A DNA stretch of 64,000 nucleotides, taken from assembly GCA_963831645.1 (NCBI GenBank), contig CAWHQZ010000013.1, forward strand, positions 248,001-312,000, read 5' to 3'. Origin of the DNA: CAWHQZ01 sp963831645 (GTDB taxonomy: Bacteria; Pseudomonadota; Alphaproteobacteria; Rhizobiales; Aestuariivirgaceae). The position numbers and the translations under genes are program-made. Numbering within the stretch: position 1 is the first letter of the stretch; each line of letters starts with the position of its first letter. The notes under the pieces were generated by a model. It worked only from the letters and a program-made list of their open reading frames with translations. It was not told the DNA's origin and did no database searches. Of this stretch, positions 29,590-38,785 are shown one piece after another.

Positions 29590-29768
29590 GTGGCCTCGAG
29601 GCCCGCGGCGCGACGGGCCATCATGATGGCGCTGGCGCCGTCAAAGTCCTGGTAGATGTTGGCAAGGTCGCCCTCGGCGGCTCCGAGGCAGCGGCCAGCA
29701 CGGTCCCGGATGCGCGCCCGGCGCCTGGTGCCGCCGCCGTCGATGCCGAGAAAACTGATTTCGGACAA
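29583..29768 (-). pseudogene. BadF/BadG-type amino-sugar kinase remnant (61 codons)
   Basis: From a TTG at 29768, backed by GGAGGCGATCC, the frame reads SEISFLGIDGGGTRRRARIRD, i.e. MSEISFLGIDGGGT with the phosphate-1 loop of BadF/N-acetylglucosamine kinases, then GRCLGAAEGDLANIYQDFDG. These kinases are normally ~300 residues. Here the frame reaches a stop after 61 codons, overlapping the gntR start. The start site, first loop and coupled stop are kept while the middle is lost, which a one-base error cannot explain. Kinase activity is not expected. Confidence 0.7.
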
Positions 29769-29789
29769 GGATCGCCTCCCCGCGCTCTG

Positions 29790-29977
29790 ATAATACCATA
29801 ACAATACCTTGCGGGAAGCCGGTAACCGGCCCTTGAGAGGCCACTTTGAGTCCACTTGAAAATGAGGTTATACCGTGTTTGAACAATGGGATAAACGCGA
29901 GGACCGGGCGGCCTCTCGCCTTTCGTCCGCCCTGCTCCTGGTGGCCCTCGGAGTGTGTGGTAGTGTTCTGGTATTAT
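29790..29977. promoter_or_regulatory. Divergent control region with candidate GntR operators
   Basis: ATAATACCA at 29790-29798 is the exact reverse complement of TGGTATTAT at 29969-29977, one near each divergent start (kinase remnant/gntR and murQ). GGTTATACC at 29866-29874 and AATACC at 29803-29808 share the same core. The spacing and symmetry suggest one regulator, likely the adjacent GntR protein, controlling both directions. The remainder of the 240-base gap shows nothing else. Confidence 0.45.
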
Positions 29978-30008
29978 CCTCGTTTTGGGGCCGGAAGGGC
30001 CTGATTTC

Positions 30009-30902
30009 ATGCGGCAAACGGAAGAGACCAGTGATCGCTACGCGAAACTGGATACGTGGGAGGATGAGCAAATCCTGGATGCCCTGGCGGACGGCCAGGC
30101 ACAAGCGGTCGAAGCCGTCAGGCGGGCCCGCTCTGCGCTCGCCTCGGCAGCCCGTGCTGTCACAGACCAGCTATTGAGGGGCGGGCGGCTTGTCTACGCC
30201 GGCGCTGGCAGCTCGATTCGCATTGCGGCCCAGGACGGCTCCGAGCTGCCGGCGACGTTCGGGTTCGCCCCGGAGCGGCTGGTGTACCTGATCGCGGGAG
30301 GGCCGGAAACGCTGCTCACTGGCCGCGGCAGCGCTGAAGACGACGAGGACGAGGCGGTCATGGCCGTCGAAGCACAACAGATCGGACCTCGGGACGTGGT
30401 CATTGCCGTGAGCGCCAGCGGTTCCACGCCCTATACGCTCGCCGCCGCCAAGGCCGCCAGGGCCAGGGGTGCCTGCGTCATCGGTATCGCCAACAATCGG
30501 GATGCTCCCCTGCTCAGGGAGGCGAACCACCCCATCCTGCTCGAATCGGGCCCGGAAGTCATCGCGGGGTCGACGCGGCTGGGCGCGGGAACCGCGCAAA
30601 AATGTGCCCTCGGCCTGCTTTCAACTCTCGTAAATATCCGGTTGGGGGCCGTGTTCGGCGGCATGATGATCAACCTCAGAGCCGACAATGCGAAGCTGAA
30701 GGCGCGCGCCCGTGCGATGGTGGCGAAGATCGCCGGGATCGACGAACAGCAGGCGAAGAAAGCGCTCGAGGAAGCCCGCGGCGAGATTGCGCCCGCGGCG
30801 CTCATCTGCGCCGGCGCCCGCGGCCTTGCGGAAGCACAGGCTCTGCTCGCAGGAGCAAAGGGAAACTTGCGACTGGCGCTCGCCCGCCTGACCGGCTCGT
30901 GA
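30009..30902 (+). CDS. murQ: N-acetylmuramic acid 6-phosphate etherase
   Basis: A 297-residue SIS-domain lyase that splits MurNAc-6-phosphate into GlcNAc-6-phosphate and lactate, feeding NagA. Motifs: GRLVYAGAGSSIRIA, the catalytic-Glu segment DGSELPATFG, AVSASGSTPYTLAA, and ISNN-like GIANNRDAPL. A C-terminal helical domain (IDEQQAKKALEEARGEIAPA) is present. ATG at 30009 was chosen for family length; GGAAG lies 12 bases upstream. Divergent from the nagA operon, so peptidoglycan amino-sugar salvage is the likely role. Confidence 0.9.
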   Translation: MRQTEETSDRYAKLDTWEDEQILDALADGQAQAVEAVRRARSALASAARAVTDQLLRGGRLVYAGAGSSIRIAAQDGSELPATFGFAPERLVYLIAGGPETLLTGRGSAEDDEDEAVMAVEAQQIGPRDVVIAVSASGSTPYTLAAAKAARARGACVIGIANNRDAPLLREANHPILLESGPEVIAGSTRLGAGTAQKCALGLLSTLVNIRLGAVFGGMMINLRADNAKLKARARAMVAKIAGIDEQQAKKALEEARGEIAPAALICAGARGLAEAQALLAGAKGNLRLALARLTGS

Positions 30903-30909
30903 GCGCCGG

Positions 30910-32559
30910 TCAGCCAGCAATCTCCGGCGCGCGGTAGACTTCGCAACCTCCCAGCAGGGTCATCAGAACCTGGGTATCCTGGATGCTCTCTGCGGCGATC
31001 GAAAACACATCGCGATCGAGGATGATGAGATCGGCGAGCTTGCCCGGAGCAAGCGAACCGGTATCGGCGCTGCGCCACGCCGAGGCCGCGGCATCGACCG
31101 TGTAGCCGCGAACGACGGTGCCGACGTCCAGGCATTGTTCAGGAAGAAAGGCCGGATAGTTCGAATCGCGATAGGCCGGCCGGCGGGTGACCGCGGTATG
31201 CATGATGGCAAAGGGGTTGAGCGTCGAAACGCCCCAATCGCTGCTGATTGCAAGCATGGCGCCTGCCTCTTGCAGGGATCGGAACGGATAGATCCAGCGA
31301 CTGCGCTGCGTGCCGGCCATCGGCATCGCGACCTCGGTGATCGAAGGCTCGAGCCTCGCCCACAGGGGCTGAATGTTGGCAACGGCGCCGAGCTCGCGGA
31401 AGCGCGGAACATCGGCGGGGTCGACGAGCTGCACATGGGCGAGCTGATGCAGGCTCGGCCATAGCCCGTTGGCGCGCCGTGCGGCTTCGAGGCCATCGAG
31501 GGCGGCGCGCACAGCCTTGTCGCCGATCACATGGGCGTGAATCTGAAACCTCGCCCTGTCGAAAGCGATGAACAGTTCTTTCAGGTGACCCTCCCCGAAC
31601 ATGAGGGGCGCGTTGCCGCCAACGGCGTCGCAATAGGGATCGATCATCGCCGCGGTGCGGTTCTCGAACACGCCGTCGAGGAAGAACTTGGCCGAATGGA
31701 CGTAGAGCATCGGTGAACGGAACCGGTCCCTGAGCGAAGCCAGGCGGGCGAGTGCACCGTCGACCGTTTCTTCGGGATAAACCTTGGCGGTGGCGGCGAT
31801 CCGAACGGTCAGGCTGCGTTCGTTTTCAAGGAGCCCATAAATCCGCATATGGCGCTCTTCGACCAGCGCATCCACGACACCGGTAATGCCGTGGCGATTG
31901 CACTCCCGCTGCGCGTAGCGAACCCCGGCGATGAAGTCGGCATCTGTCGTGGCAGGCATGCGCTCGCGCACCCAATCGATTGCCGCCTCATGAACGACTC
32001 CCGTCGGCGCGCCGCGGGCGTCGCGGACAAAACGGCCGTTGGCGGGATCGGCTGTTTCAGCATCGAGGCAGAGCAGGCGGCAGGCACTGGAATTCAGCGC
32101 GGCACTGTGTCCATCCGAGGCGTAGATGTAGACGGGGCGGTCGGCAACGGCGGCATCCAGCACTTCGCGGTTGAGGTTGTGCTCGCCAAAAATCCCCGAA
32201 TACCATCCGACACCATTGACCCACGAGCCGGCGGGGCGCGCTGCCGCGAATTCGGCCAGGAGCCGCTGAAGATCGGCGATCGACCGGGCGCTTTCGAGAT
32301 TGGCGCTGTGGGCGAAGCCGGCGCCGCTGTCCTGCAGGTGAATGTGGGTATCCTGAAAACCCGGCAGCACCAACCGGCTGCCGGCGTCGATGACCCTGGC
32401 GCTCGTTCCGGCAAGAGACCGCATCTCGCGATCCTCGCCAACGGCGAGGATGCGGCCGGCAGCGGCGGCCAGAGCACGAGCCCGGGGCCTTGCCACATCC
32501 ATGGTGTGGATGTCGGCATTGACGATCACCAGATCGGCTGACCGCGCCTCGCCGGTCAA
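30910..32559 (-). CDS. YtcJ-like amidohydrolase
   Basis: A 549-residue amidohydrolase. Start is taken as TTG at 32559, whose TTGA overlaps the stop of the kinase gene by 4 bases and yields the family N-terminus ADLVIVNADIHTMD. Metal motifs: FQDTHIHLQDSG, YIYASDGHSA, IHAHVIGDKAVR, ISSDWGVS; C-terminal GSLAPGKLADLIILD. Members hydrolyse diverse amides or cyclic compounds and the substrate is unknown. It is last in the transporter operon, so its substrate probably enters by that system. Confidence 0.85.
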   Translation of the reverse strand: MTGEARSADLVIVNADIHTMDVARPRARALAAAAGRILAVGEDREMRSLAGTSARVIDAGSRLVLPGFQDTHIHLQDSGAGFAHSANLESARSIADLQRLLAEFAAARPAGSWVNGVGWYSGIFGEHNLNREVLDAAVADRPVYIYASDGHSAALNSSACRLLCLDAETADPANGRFVRDARGAPTGVVHEAAIDWVRERMPATTDADFIAGVRYAQRECNRHGITGVVDALVEERHMRIYGLLENERSLTVRIAATAKVYPEETVDGALARLASLRDRFRSPMLYVHSAKFFLDGVFENRTAAMIDPYCDAVGGNAPLMFGEGHLKELFIAFDRARFQIHAHVIGDKAVRAALDGLEAARRANGLWPSLHQLAHVQLVDPADVPRFRELGAVANIQPLWARLEPSITEVAMPMAGTQRSRWIYPFRSLQEAGAMLAISSDWGVSTLNPFAIMHTAVTRRPAYRDSNYPAFLPEQCLDVGTVVRGYTVDAAASAWRSADTGSLAPGKLADLIILDRDVFSIAAESIQDTQVLMTLLGGCEVYRAPEIAG

Positions 32560-34052
32560 TGGCCCGCCCGGATTGATTTCAGCGCGCCGTAGAGGCCTTT
32601 GTACGCAGGATAGACATCGCGCTCGTAGGCGCGCGTCATGGCGGAGTCGGGAGAAATCACCGACTTCGTACGCACCATGGCCCGACAGCCGTCCTCGATC
32701 GTTGCAAACCTTCCCGCGCCATGAGCGGCCAGGATGGCGCAGCCGAGGGCGGGAGCATCGGCAACCTCGGTGAGCTCCAGCGGCGCTCCGATCGTATCGG
32801 CGTGGATCCGGAGCCACAGCGGCGAGTTGGTGGCGCCGCCGGCCACGACGATGCGGCGGGCGGCGAACGCATCGCCGAAGTTGTCGAGAATCAGCCGCGT
32901 GCCGAGGCAAATCGATTCGATGATGGCGCGGAAAACATGGGCAGGCGTATGTTTGAGTGTCAGGCCGGTGATGGCGCCACGCGACTGGGCATCGGTGTAG
33001 GGCGTGCGGTTGCCCTGGAAATGGTCGAGCGCCACCAGTCCTTCGCTGCCGGGCGGCAACCGGGCGGCCTCCTCATTGAGGATATCGAAGCTCAATTCCG
33101 GAGCGAAATGACGCTTGAACCAGGCGATGACCGATCCCGTCGACGTCTGACCGCCTTCGATGATCGGCTTGCCCGGGTATACGGCGTCCATGTAGGTGCC
33201 CCACACGCCGGCCTTGTGCACGGGCTTGCGGGCAATCCCGAGGTGAAGGTGGGAGGAGCCGGTGATCAGCGCCATTTCGTCCGGCTTCGTGACGCCGAGC
33301 CCAATCATGCCGATGAAGGCGTCCGATCCTGCCTGGACCACGGGAGTGCCGGTATTCAATCCGAGATGAGCGGCCGCCCCGGCCGTCAGTCCGCCGATGA
33401 CGGCGCCGCTGGGAAGAACCTCGCGCGGCCATTTCTGCTCCAGCTCCTCGAGTCCCAGTGACCTCAGCAGGGAAGACGGCCGGCCTCCGTGATCGCTCTG
33501 GTAGTGCCAGCGCACCGCCATGTTGCTCAGCGCCCCTACCCATCGTCCGGTCAGGCGAAAGTTGAGATAGTCCTGATACTCCCCGATCCGGGCAGCGCGA
33601 TCGAACAGATCCGGCTGATGGGTTTTCAGCCAAAGTGACTTTGGAATCATCCACTCTGCCGAGACGGGGCCCGAGCCGTCGCCGTTGACGCGCAGAAAAG
33701 GATCGCCGGTCGCTGCAACGCGTTCGCTTTCGGCAGCCGAGCGCACGTCCATCCAGATCATCGCCGGACGCAAGGGCGCTCCTTCGCGGTCGAGGGCCAC
33801 CACGGAACAGCAGGTCGTGTCGGCAGAAATCGCCAGCACATCGCCGGCGGTGATCGCGGCCTTCGCCAAAGCGCCGGTTACGGCAGCGCCGGCGGCCGAC
33901 CACCAGTCCTGCGGGTTCTGTTCGGCCCAGCCGGGCTGTGGGAAATCGGTCCGGTAGGCGGTTGCCGATGAACCGAGCGGACGGCCATCGAGATCAAACA
34001 CGAAGGCGCGCAAGCTCTCCGTGCCGCCGTCAATGCCGATTACACAGACCAT
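32556..34052 (-). CDS. FGGY-family carbohydrate kinase
   Basis: A 498-residue sugar or polyol kinase. N-terminal IGIDGGTESLRAFVFD is the ATP phosphate loop; ISADTTCCSVV and DVRSAAES follow; C-terminal VVAGGATNSPLWLRIHAD is the FGGY adenosine motif. The family phosphorylates ribulose, xylulose, erythritol and others; this branch is not resolvable by eye. ATG at 34052 is preferred over one at 34076 because homology starts at VCVIGID. The frame is open upstream into the binding-protein gene but that part is not coding. Confidence 0.87.
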   Translation of the reverse strand: MVCVIGIDGGTESLRAFVFDLDGRPLGSSATAYRTDFPQPGWAEQNPQDWWSAAGAAVTGALAKAAITAGDVLAISADTTCCSVVALDREGAPLRPAMIWMDVRSAAESERVAATGDPFLRVNGDGSGPVSAEWMIPKSLWLKTHQPDLFDRAARIGEYQDYLNFRLTGRWVGALSNMAVRWHYQSDHGGRPSSLLRSLGLEELEQKWPREVLPSGAVIGGLTAGAAAHLGLNTGTPVVQAGSDAFIGMIGLGVTKPDEMALITGSSHLHLGIARKPVHKAGVWGTYMDAVYPGKPIIEGGQTSTGSVIAWFKRHFAPELSFDILNEEAARLPPGSEGLVALDHFQGNRTPYTDAQSRGAITGLTLKHTPAHVFRAIIESICLGTRLILDNFGDAFAARRIVVAGGATNSPLWLRIHADTIGAPLELTEVADAPALGCAILAAHGAGRFATIEDGCRAMVRTKSVISPDSAMTRAYERDVYPAYKGLYGALKSIRAGH

Positions 34053-34129
34053 ACTCTCAACCGCCCAATGCGTCATTGCGGCGAAAGCCGCGATCCCGCT
34101 TCTATCGGTCGATGGATCCTCGCTCTGCC

Positions 34130-35674
34130 TCAGATCTTGTAGCCCAGTGCGCGCGCGCCATCGATGAAGTTCTTGTATTGCGCCTTCTGCTTGTCGATGC
34201 CCAGCTTCTGCACGATCTTCACCCATTCTTCGGCTGCCGCGTCGAGCGCCTGCTGCGACGTCAGCTCGCCGGAGATCGACTTCGAGATGTTGCGGCCGAG
34301 GGCGTCGGCATACTCCGGAGCGCCTTCCCAGAAGAACTGCGGGTAGCCGACTTCGACATTGGCGAGCCCGGCATCGAGATGGGCGCGCGCCGTCTCGAAC
34401 TTCTTGTAGATGCCGTCGTTGGTCGTCCACAGATCGTTGGTGCCGCGCTGCGGGTTGGGCTCGAGATACATCTGGGCGGCGGCATCCGTGTAGTGCGACT
34501 TGCCGAAGGGGTCGGTGCCGCAGAACGCATCGGCGGTGATGCGGTCCGAATAGTCCGGGTGCGACATGCGGTAGATGAAGTAGAAGGCTGCGTCCTTCAC
34601 GTCCTGCGGCGCGTTCTTCGGGATCGAGGCGGTGCGGCACCACAGCGAGATGGCCCGGTTGGTGAGCGAGCCGTCGTCGTTCTTCCAGCCGGGGACGATG
34701 GTGGCGCGCTGATCCTCGGCTTTCTCGGGACCCTGCTGCTGGACGGTGAACTCGGACAAATCGATCCACCACACGCTCATCACGTCGGAGCCCGCCACCC
34801 AGCGCTGAATGGTCGTGCCGATGTCCATCGCTTCGGCGCCCGGAGGCCCGAACTTGACGATCTCCTTGTAGATGTCGAGCGCTTCGGCTGCCTTGCCCTG
34901 GTTGATCGTCGGGTTCATGCCTTCGTCGAAGTAGTTGACTCCGGCGGAAGCGGCGATGTCCATCCAGAAGCCCCAGCCGAAGTTCGGCGGGTTGACCACC
35001 ATCGAGGTGCCGTAGACGCCCTGGCTCTTCAACTCTTCGGTCATGAACTGGGTGACCTTGAGGAAATCGTTCCAACTCTTCGGCGCTTCGAGATTCTGCT
35101 GGAAGCGCTTGGAGAACTTGTCCTGCAGCGCTTTGTCCTCGAAGTAGCTCTTGCGGTAATGGAGCACGTGAATGTCGCCGTCGAGCATCACGCCATAGGT
35201 CTTGCCGGCCCATTTGGTGTAAAACTCCCGGTAGGCCGGCATGACCCAGTCGAGGTACTCCTGGGTACCCTCGTATTTGGCGTAGTAGTCGTCGAGCGGC
35301 TCTAGCTGCCCCGTTTCTGCAAAGGCGCCGAAGAACAGCGAGGGATACTGCACCCAGTCGAAGCGCGGCTGCTTGGACAGAAGCTGCGGCAGGATTTTGG
35401 CGACCGCGTCGCCGCCGTCATACTGCTCGCGGCTCTCGATGCCGACGCCGGCCTCTTTCTCGAGATGCGGAGACAGCCAGAGCGGCGCGTGCAGCCAGTT
35501 CGAGTCCTGGAAGTACTTCAGCTTGACGTCCTTGAAGAGCTTCTTGCCGGGTGGAACTTTCTCGGCCGCCCAGGCAGGCACTACGAGTCCCGACCTGGTG
35601 GTCGCAGCCGCCGCCGCGCCGGCCGCCACGCCCTTCAGAAACCTGCGCCGCGTCGTTCCGCTGAAGATACCCAT
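34130..35674 (-). CDS. Sugar ABC transporter substrate-binding protein
   Basis: A 514-residue family 1 solute-binding protein, longer than the usual ~430. A twin-arginine signal (TTRRRFLKGVAAGAAAAA) with a likely cut after VVPAWAA targets it folded to the periplasm. LDGDIHVLHYRKSYFED and the Trp-rich GWGFWMDIAASAG, VWWIDLSEF suggest a carbohydrate site. ATG at 35674 has GGAGG upstream. First-expressed ligand binder for the two permeases and two ATPases upstream in the same operon. Confidence 0.88.
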   Translation of the reverse strand: MGIFSGTTRRRFLKGVAAGAAAAATTRSGLVVPAWAAEKVPPGKKLFKDVKLKYFQDSNWLHAPLWLSPHLEKEAGVGIESREQYDGGDAVAKILPQLLSKQPRFDWVQYPSLFFGAFAETGQLEPLDDYYAKYEGTQEYLDWVMPAYREFYTKWAGKTYGVMLDGDIHVLHYRKSYFEDKALQDKFSKRFQQNLEAPKSWNDFLKVTQFMTEELKSQGVYGTSMVVNPPNFGWGFWMDIAASAGVNYFDEGMNPTINQGKAAEALDIYKEIVKFGPPGAEAMDIGTTIQRWVAGSDVMSVWWIDLSEFTVQQQGPEKAEDQRATIVPGWKNDDGSLTNRAISLWCRTASIPKNAPQDVKDAAFYFIYRMSHPDYSDRITADAFCGTDPFGKSHYTDAAAQMYLEPNPQRGTNDLWTTNDGIYKKFETARAHLDAGLANVEVGYPQFFWEGAPEYADALGRNISKSISGELTSQQALDAAAEEWVKIVQKLGIDKQKAQYKNFIDGARALGYKI

Positions 35675-35709
35675 TGCTTCCTCCACTCACCATTGCTGTC
35701 GTGCCTGCT

Positions 35710-36810
35710 TCAGGCAATCAGCGCCTTCGACTGCGCATCAAAAACCATCACATCCCGCGGGTCAACGGCGAGCCGCACGGCGTCGCCTTTTTTCACTGCG
35801 GTGTCGGGCGGCACGAGAGCACGGAAAGTCGCCTGACCGCTGCGCACCGTGAGAATGGAGCGCTCGCCCAGATACTCGTTGAGCATGACTTCGGCATCGA
35901 AGCCTGCGGCGCCGTTGGCGAGCACCAGGTTCTGGGGCCGGATGCCGAGAATGTAGTTGTCCCGGGCAATACCGGCGAGCGCGCGCGCCCGCTTGGGCGA
36001 AATCTCGAAGGTGATCTCGGAACCGGCGATCTGCATGAAAGCCCGCCCGTCCTTCACGGCGGGCGTTGCTTCGAACAGGTTCGTCGGCGGCTCGCCGATG
36101 AAGTCGGCGACGAACACGTTGGCCGGCTGGTTGTAGAGCTCGTTGCGGGTGCCGACCTGCTGCAGCCGCGCTTCCGACATCACCGCCACCCGGTCGGCGA
36201 GGGCGAGAGCTTCGACCTGGTCGTGGGTGACGTAAATCATGGTGCGCCTGAGCGCACGGTGCAGCCGCTTGAGATCGAAGAGCATCTGGAACTTGAGATG
36301 CGCATCGAGATGGCTCATCACCTCGTCGAGAATGAACACCGCCGGGTCGCGGATGAGGGCGCGGCCGAGCGACACGCGCTGCTGTTGGCCGCCCGACAGC
36401 GACGGCGGTTTTTCGTTCAGGAGGGGAGCGATGCGCAGCATCTCTGCGACTTCGCGCGCCCGCTTGCGCCGCTCGGCCAGGTCGAAGCCGCGAACTTCGA
36501 GCGGAAAGGCCAGGTTCTCCTCGACGGTGAAATTCGGATAGAGCGCATAGCTTTCGAAAGCCATGGCCACGTTGCGGGTCTGGGGGTCGAGGTCATTGAC
36601 GCGTCTCGAACCGAAGTAGATGTCGCCCGAGGTAATCGACTCGAGCCCCACGATCATGCGCAGCGTCGAAGTCTTGCCGCAGCCGGAGGGGCCCAGAAGG
36701 GCTACGAATTCCCCGTCGGCGACCTCGAGATCGAGATCCTGGACCGCGTGCACGCGCCGGGCGCCGGACCGGTAGATCTTGTTGACCTTGCGCAGCGAGA
36801 CGCTGGTCAT
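35710..36810 (-). CDS. Sugar ABC transporter ATP-binding subunit 2
   Basis: A 366-residue MalK/UgpC-type ATPase: GPSGCGKTSTLRMI (Walker A), LSGGQQQRVSLGRALI (signature), FILDEVMSHLDAH (Walker B, with Val-Met where Pro-Leu is usual), and a C-terminal TOBE domain with LGIRPQNLVL. It overlaps the other ATPase gene by 4 bases. Two different ATPases in one operon suggest a heterodimer. Confidence 0.92.
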   Translation of the reverse strand: MTSVSLRKVNKIYRSGARRVHAVQDLDLEVADGEFVALLGPSGCGKTSTLRMIVGLESITSGDIYFGSRRVNDLDPQTRNVAMAFESYALYPNFTVEENLAFPLEVRGFDLAERRKRAREVAEMLRIAPLLNEKPPSLSGGQQQRVSLGRALIRDPAVFILDEVMSHLDAHLKFQMLFDLKRLHRALRRTMIYVTHDQVEALALADRVAVMSEARLQQVGTRNELYNQPANVFVADFIGEPPTNLFEATPAVKDGRAFMQIAGSEITFEISPKRARALAGIARDNYILGIRPQNLVLANGAAGFDAEVMLNEYLGERSILTVRSGQATFRALVPPDTAVKKGDAVRLAVDPRDVMVFDAQSKALIA

Positions 36811-37916
36811 GCCGTCGACGCCACGAGGTTCTCACCCGTTGCCGGTTCGAAGTAGTAGAGGTTGGCGGCATTGAGACTCAGGATCACCTCATCGCCCGGG
36901 CGGAAACTCCGCTCGGGGCTGGTCAGCGCGGTCAGGCGCGTGCCGCCGACGTCGGCGATCATGATGCCGGTGGACCCCAGCGCTTCGAATAGATCGACCC
37001 GGGCGGGCAGTCGTTTGCCCCCGGCCAGCTCATCGGCCGGGCGCAGGTGCTGTGGCCTCAGGCCCAGGATCACCTTGGAGCCGGGGGCGGCCTTCAGCCG
37101 CGCCGCCTGCGGTTTCGGGATGGCGATCTCGAAGCTGCCCTTGTTTGACCTGACCGTCAGCCGGTCGCCCCTCTGAATGAGAATCGAGGGGATGGAATTG
37201 ATCGTCGGCTGACCCAGATGTTCGGCTACGAACAGGCTCGAAGGCTGCTCGAACAGCTCATGCGCGGTGCCCGTCTGGGCAAGCCTGCCACCGTTGCCCA
37301 TGACACCGATGCGGTCACCCAGCGAAAGGGCCTCGGCATAGTCATGGGTGACATAAACGGTTGCGACCTTGCGCAGCTCTTCCAGAGTATGGAACTGAGT
37401 GCGAAGCTCATGCCGGATCCTGGCGTCGAGGTGGCTGATCGGCTCATCGAGCAGAAACACCTCAGGGTCGGCGACGAGGGTGCGGCCGAGCGCCGTGCGC
37501 TGCTTCTGGCCGCCCGATATTTCTCCCGGCCGGCTGTCGAGCAGCGCCTCGATCCGCAGCAGCGCCGCCACCTCGCGGACCTTGCGGTCGATGCGGTCGG
37601 CGGCCATGCCGCGTGCTTTCAGCGGGCTGGCGATGTTGTGGTAGACGGACAGGTGGGGATAGAGGGCGTAGGACTCGAAGGTCATGGCGATGCGCCGCCG
37701 GTAGGGAGGAAGGTGCGTCTGGTCCTTGCCGGCGACGATAATCCGGCCGGCATCGGCAGTTTCAAGGCCCGAGATGAGACGCAGCAGCGTCGTCTTGCCG
37801 ATGCCCGACGGGCCGACGACGACGAAGAATTCGCCTTCCTCGACGCTGAACGACAGGCGGTCGATAACCGGAAAGTCCCAGCCCTTGCACAGCCCTTCGA
37901 CTTCCAGCCGCGCCAT
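36807..37916 (-). CDS. Sugar ABC transporter ATP-binding subunit 1
   Basis: A 369-residue ATPase: GPSGIGKTTLLRLI (Walker A), ISGGQKQRTALGRTLV (signature), FLLDEPISHLDAR (Walker B), THDYAEALSLGDRIGVM and the TOBE domain with LGLRPQHLRP. ATG at 37916 lies 2 bases after the permease stop. The H-loop neighbour Tyr (HDYAEA) replaces the common Gln, as seen in paired ATPases of this transporter type. Confidence 0.92.
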   Translation of the reverse strand: MARLEVEGLCKGWDFPVIDRLSFSVEEGEFFVVVGPSGIGKTTLLRLISGLETADAGRIIVAGKDQTHLPPYRRRIAMTFESYALYPHLSVYHNIASPLKARGMAADRIDRKVREVAALLRIEALLDSRPGEISGGQKQRTALGRTLVADPEVFLLDEPISHLDARIRHELRTQFHTLEELRKVATVYVTHDYAEALSLGDRIGVMGNGGRLAQTGTAHELFEQPSSLFVAEHLGQPTINSIPSILIQRGDRLTVRSNKGSFEIAIPKPQAARLKAAPGSKVILGLRPQHLRPADELAGGKRLPARVDLFEALGSTGIMIADVGGTRLTALTSPERSFRPGDEVILSLNAANLYYFEPATGENLVASTA

Positions 37917-37918
37917 GT

Positions 37919-38785
37919 TCAACCCTTCACCACGCCGAGCGAAAGGCCGCGCACCATGTAGCGGCGCAGCAGGATGAACATGATCACCGGCGGCATCATG
38001 GCCAAGAGCGAGAAGGCCATCTGAAGGTTCCACAGGGTCTGGGAGCCGGCCGTGAATGTCGGGATGACGATGGTATACGTCTTGACGTTCGTTCCCACGA
38101 ACAGGTTGGCGAACAGATATTCGTTCCAGGCGAATATCCAGCACAAGAGCCCCACCGAGATCATGCCCGGAAGCACGAGCGGCAGGGTGATGCGAAAAAA
38201 TGCCTGCAACGGCGGCCAGCCGTCGAGATAGGCAGCCTCCTCGAGCTCGCGCGGTGCGTCGCGGAAAAACACCATCATGAGCCAGGTGGCGAGCGGCAGG
38301 TTGAAGATCAGGTAGAGGATCACCAGCGACAGGATGGAATCGGTGCCCCACGGCATCCTGTCGAACAGGAAGTAGATCGGGATCAGCACCGCGACCGGCG
38401 GAAACATGCGGTTGGACAACATCCAGAAAGCGACGTTTTCGCCGCCTGCCTGGCGCGGGAAACGCGCGAACGCGTAGCCCGCAAGGGTGCCCAGCACGAG
38501 CGACAGGGCCATGTTCAAGGTTGCGATGATGAAGGAATCGACCAGGGCCTTGAAGTTCGAAGCCTCGGCGAACACGGCCGAGAAGTTTTCCGGATGCCAG
38601 ACCCGCGGCCAGAACGTCGGCACCGTGAGGTTGGTCTCGGCGGCGTCCTTGAAGGAAGTGATCACCATGTAATAGAGCGGAAACGCCGTGAACAGAATCC
38701 ACAACCCGAGAAAGACCAGAAAGAACCATCTGAGAAACGCCCAGCGGTCCCCGGCATGCCCGACCGCTTCGTAGACGGCAGCCAT
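37919..38785 (-). CDS. Sugar ABC transporter permease (MalG-like)
   Basis: A 288-residue inner-membrane protein with six hydrophobic segments. The cytoplasmic coupling loop ELEEAAYLDGWPPLQAFFRI is the EAA motif that docks on the ATPases. ALVDSFIIATLNMALSLVLG and the C-terminal FILLRRYMVRGLSLGVVKG are typical of MalG-type permeases. Its ATG overlaps the stop of the partner permease by one base (TGATG). Confidence 0.92.
   Translation of the reverse strand: MAAVYEAVGHAGDRWAFLRWFFLVFLGLWILFTAFPLYYMVITSFKDAAETNLTVPTFWPRVWHPENFSAVFAEASNFKALVDSFIIATLNMALSLVLGTLAGYAFARFPRQAGGENVAFWMLSNRMFPPVAVLIPIYFLFDRMPWGTDSILSLVILYLIFNLPLATWLMMVFFRDAPRELEEAAYLDGWPPLQAFFRITLPLVLPGMISVGLLCWIFAWNEYLFANLFVGTNVKTYTIVIPTFTAGSQTLWNLQMAFSLLAMMPPVIMFILLRRYMVRGLSLGVVKG

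Noticed and set aside
34077..35213. N-terminal extension of the FGGY kinase frame
   Set aside because: It overlaps the binding-protein gene in a different frame and has no kinase homology; the kinase starts at 34052.
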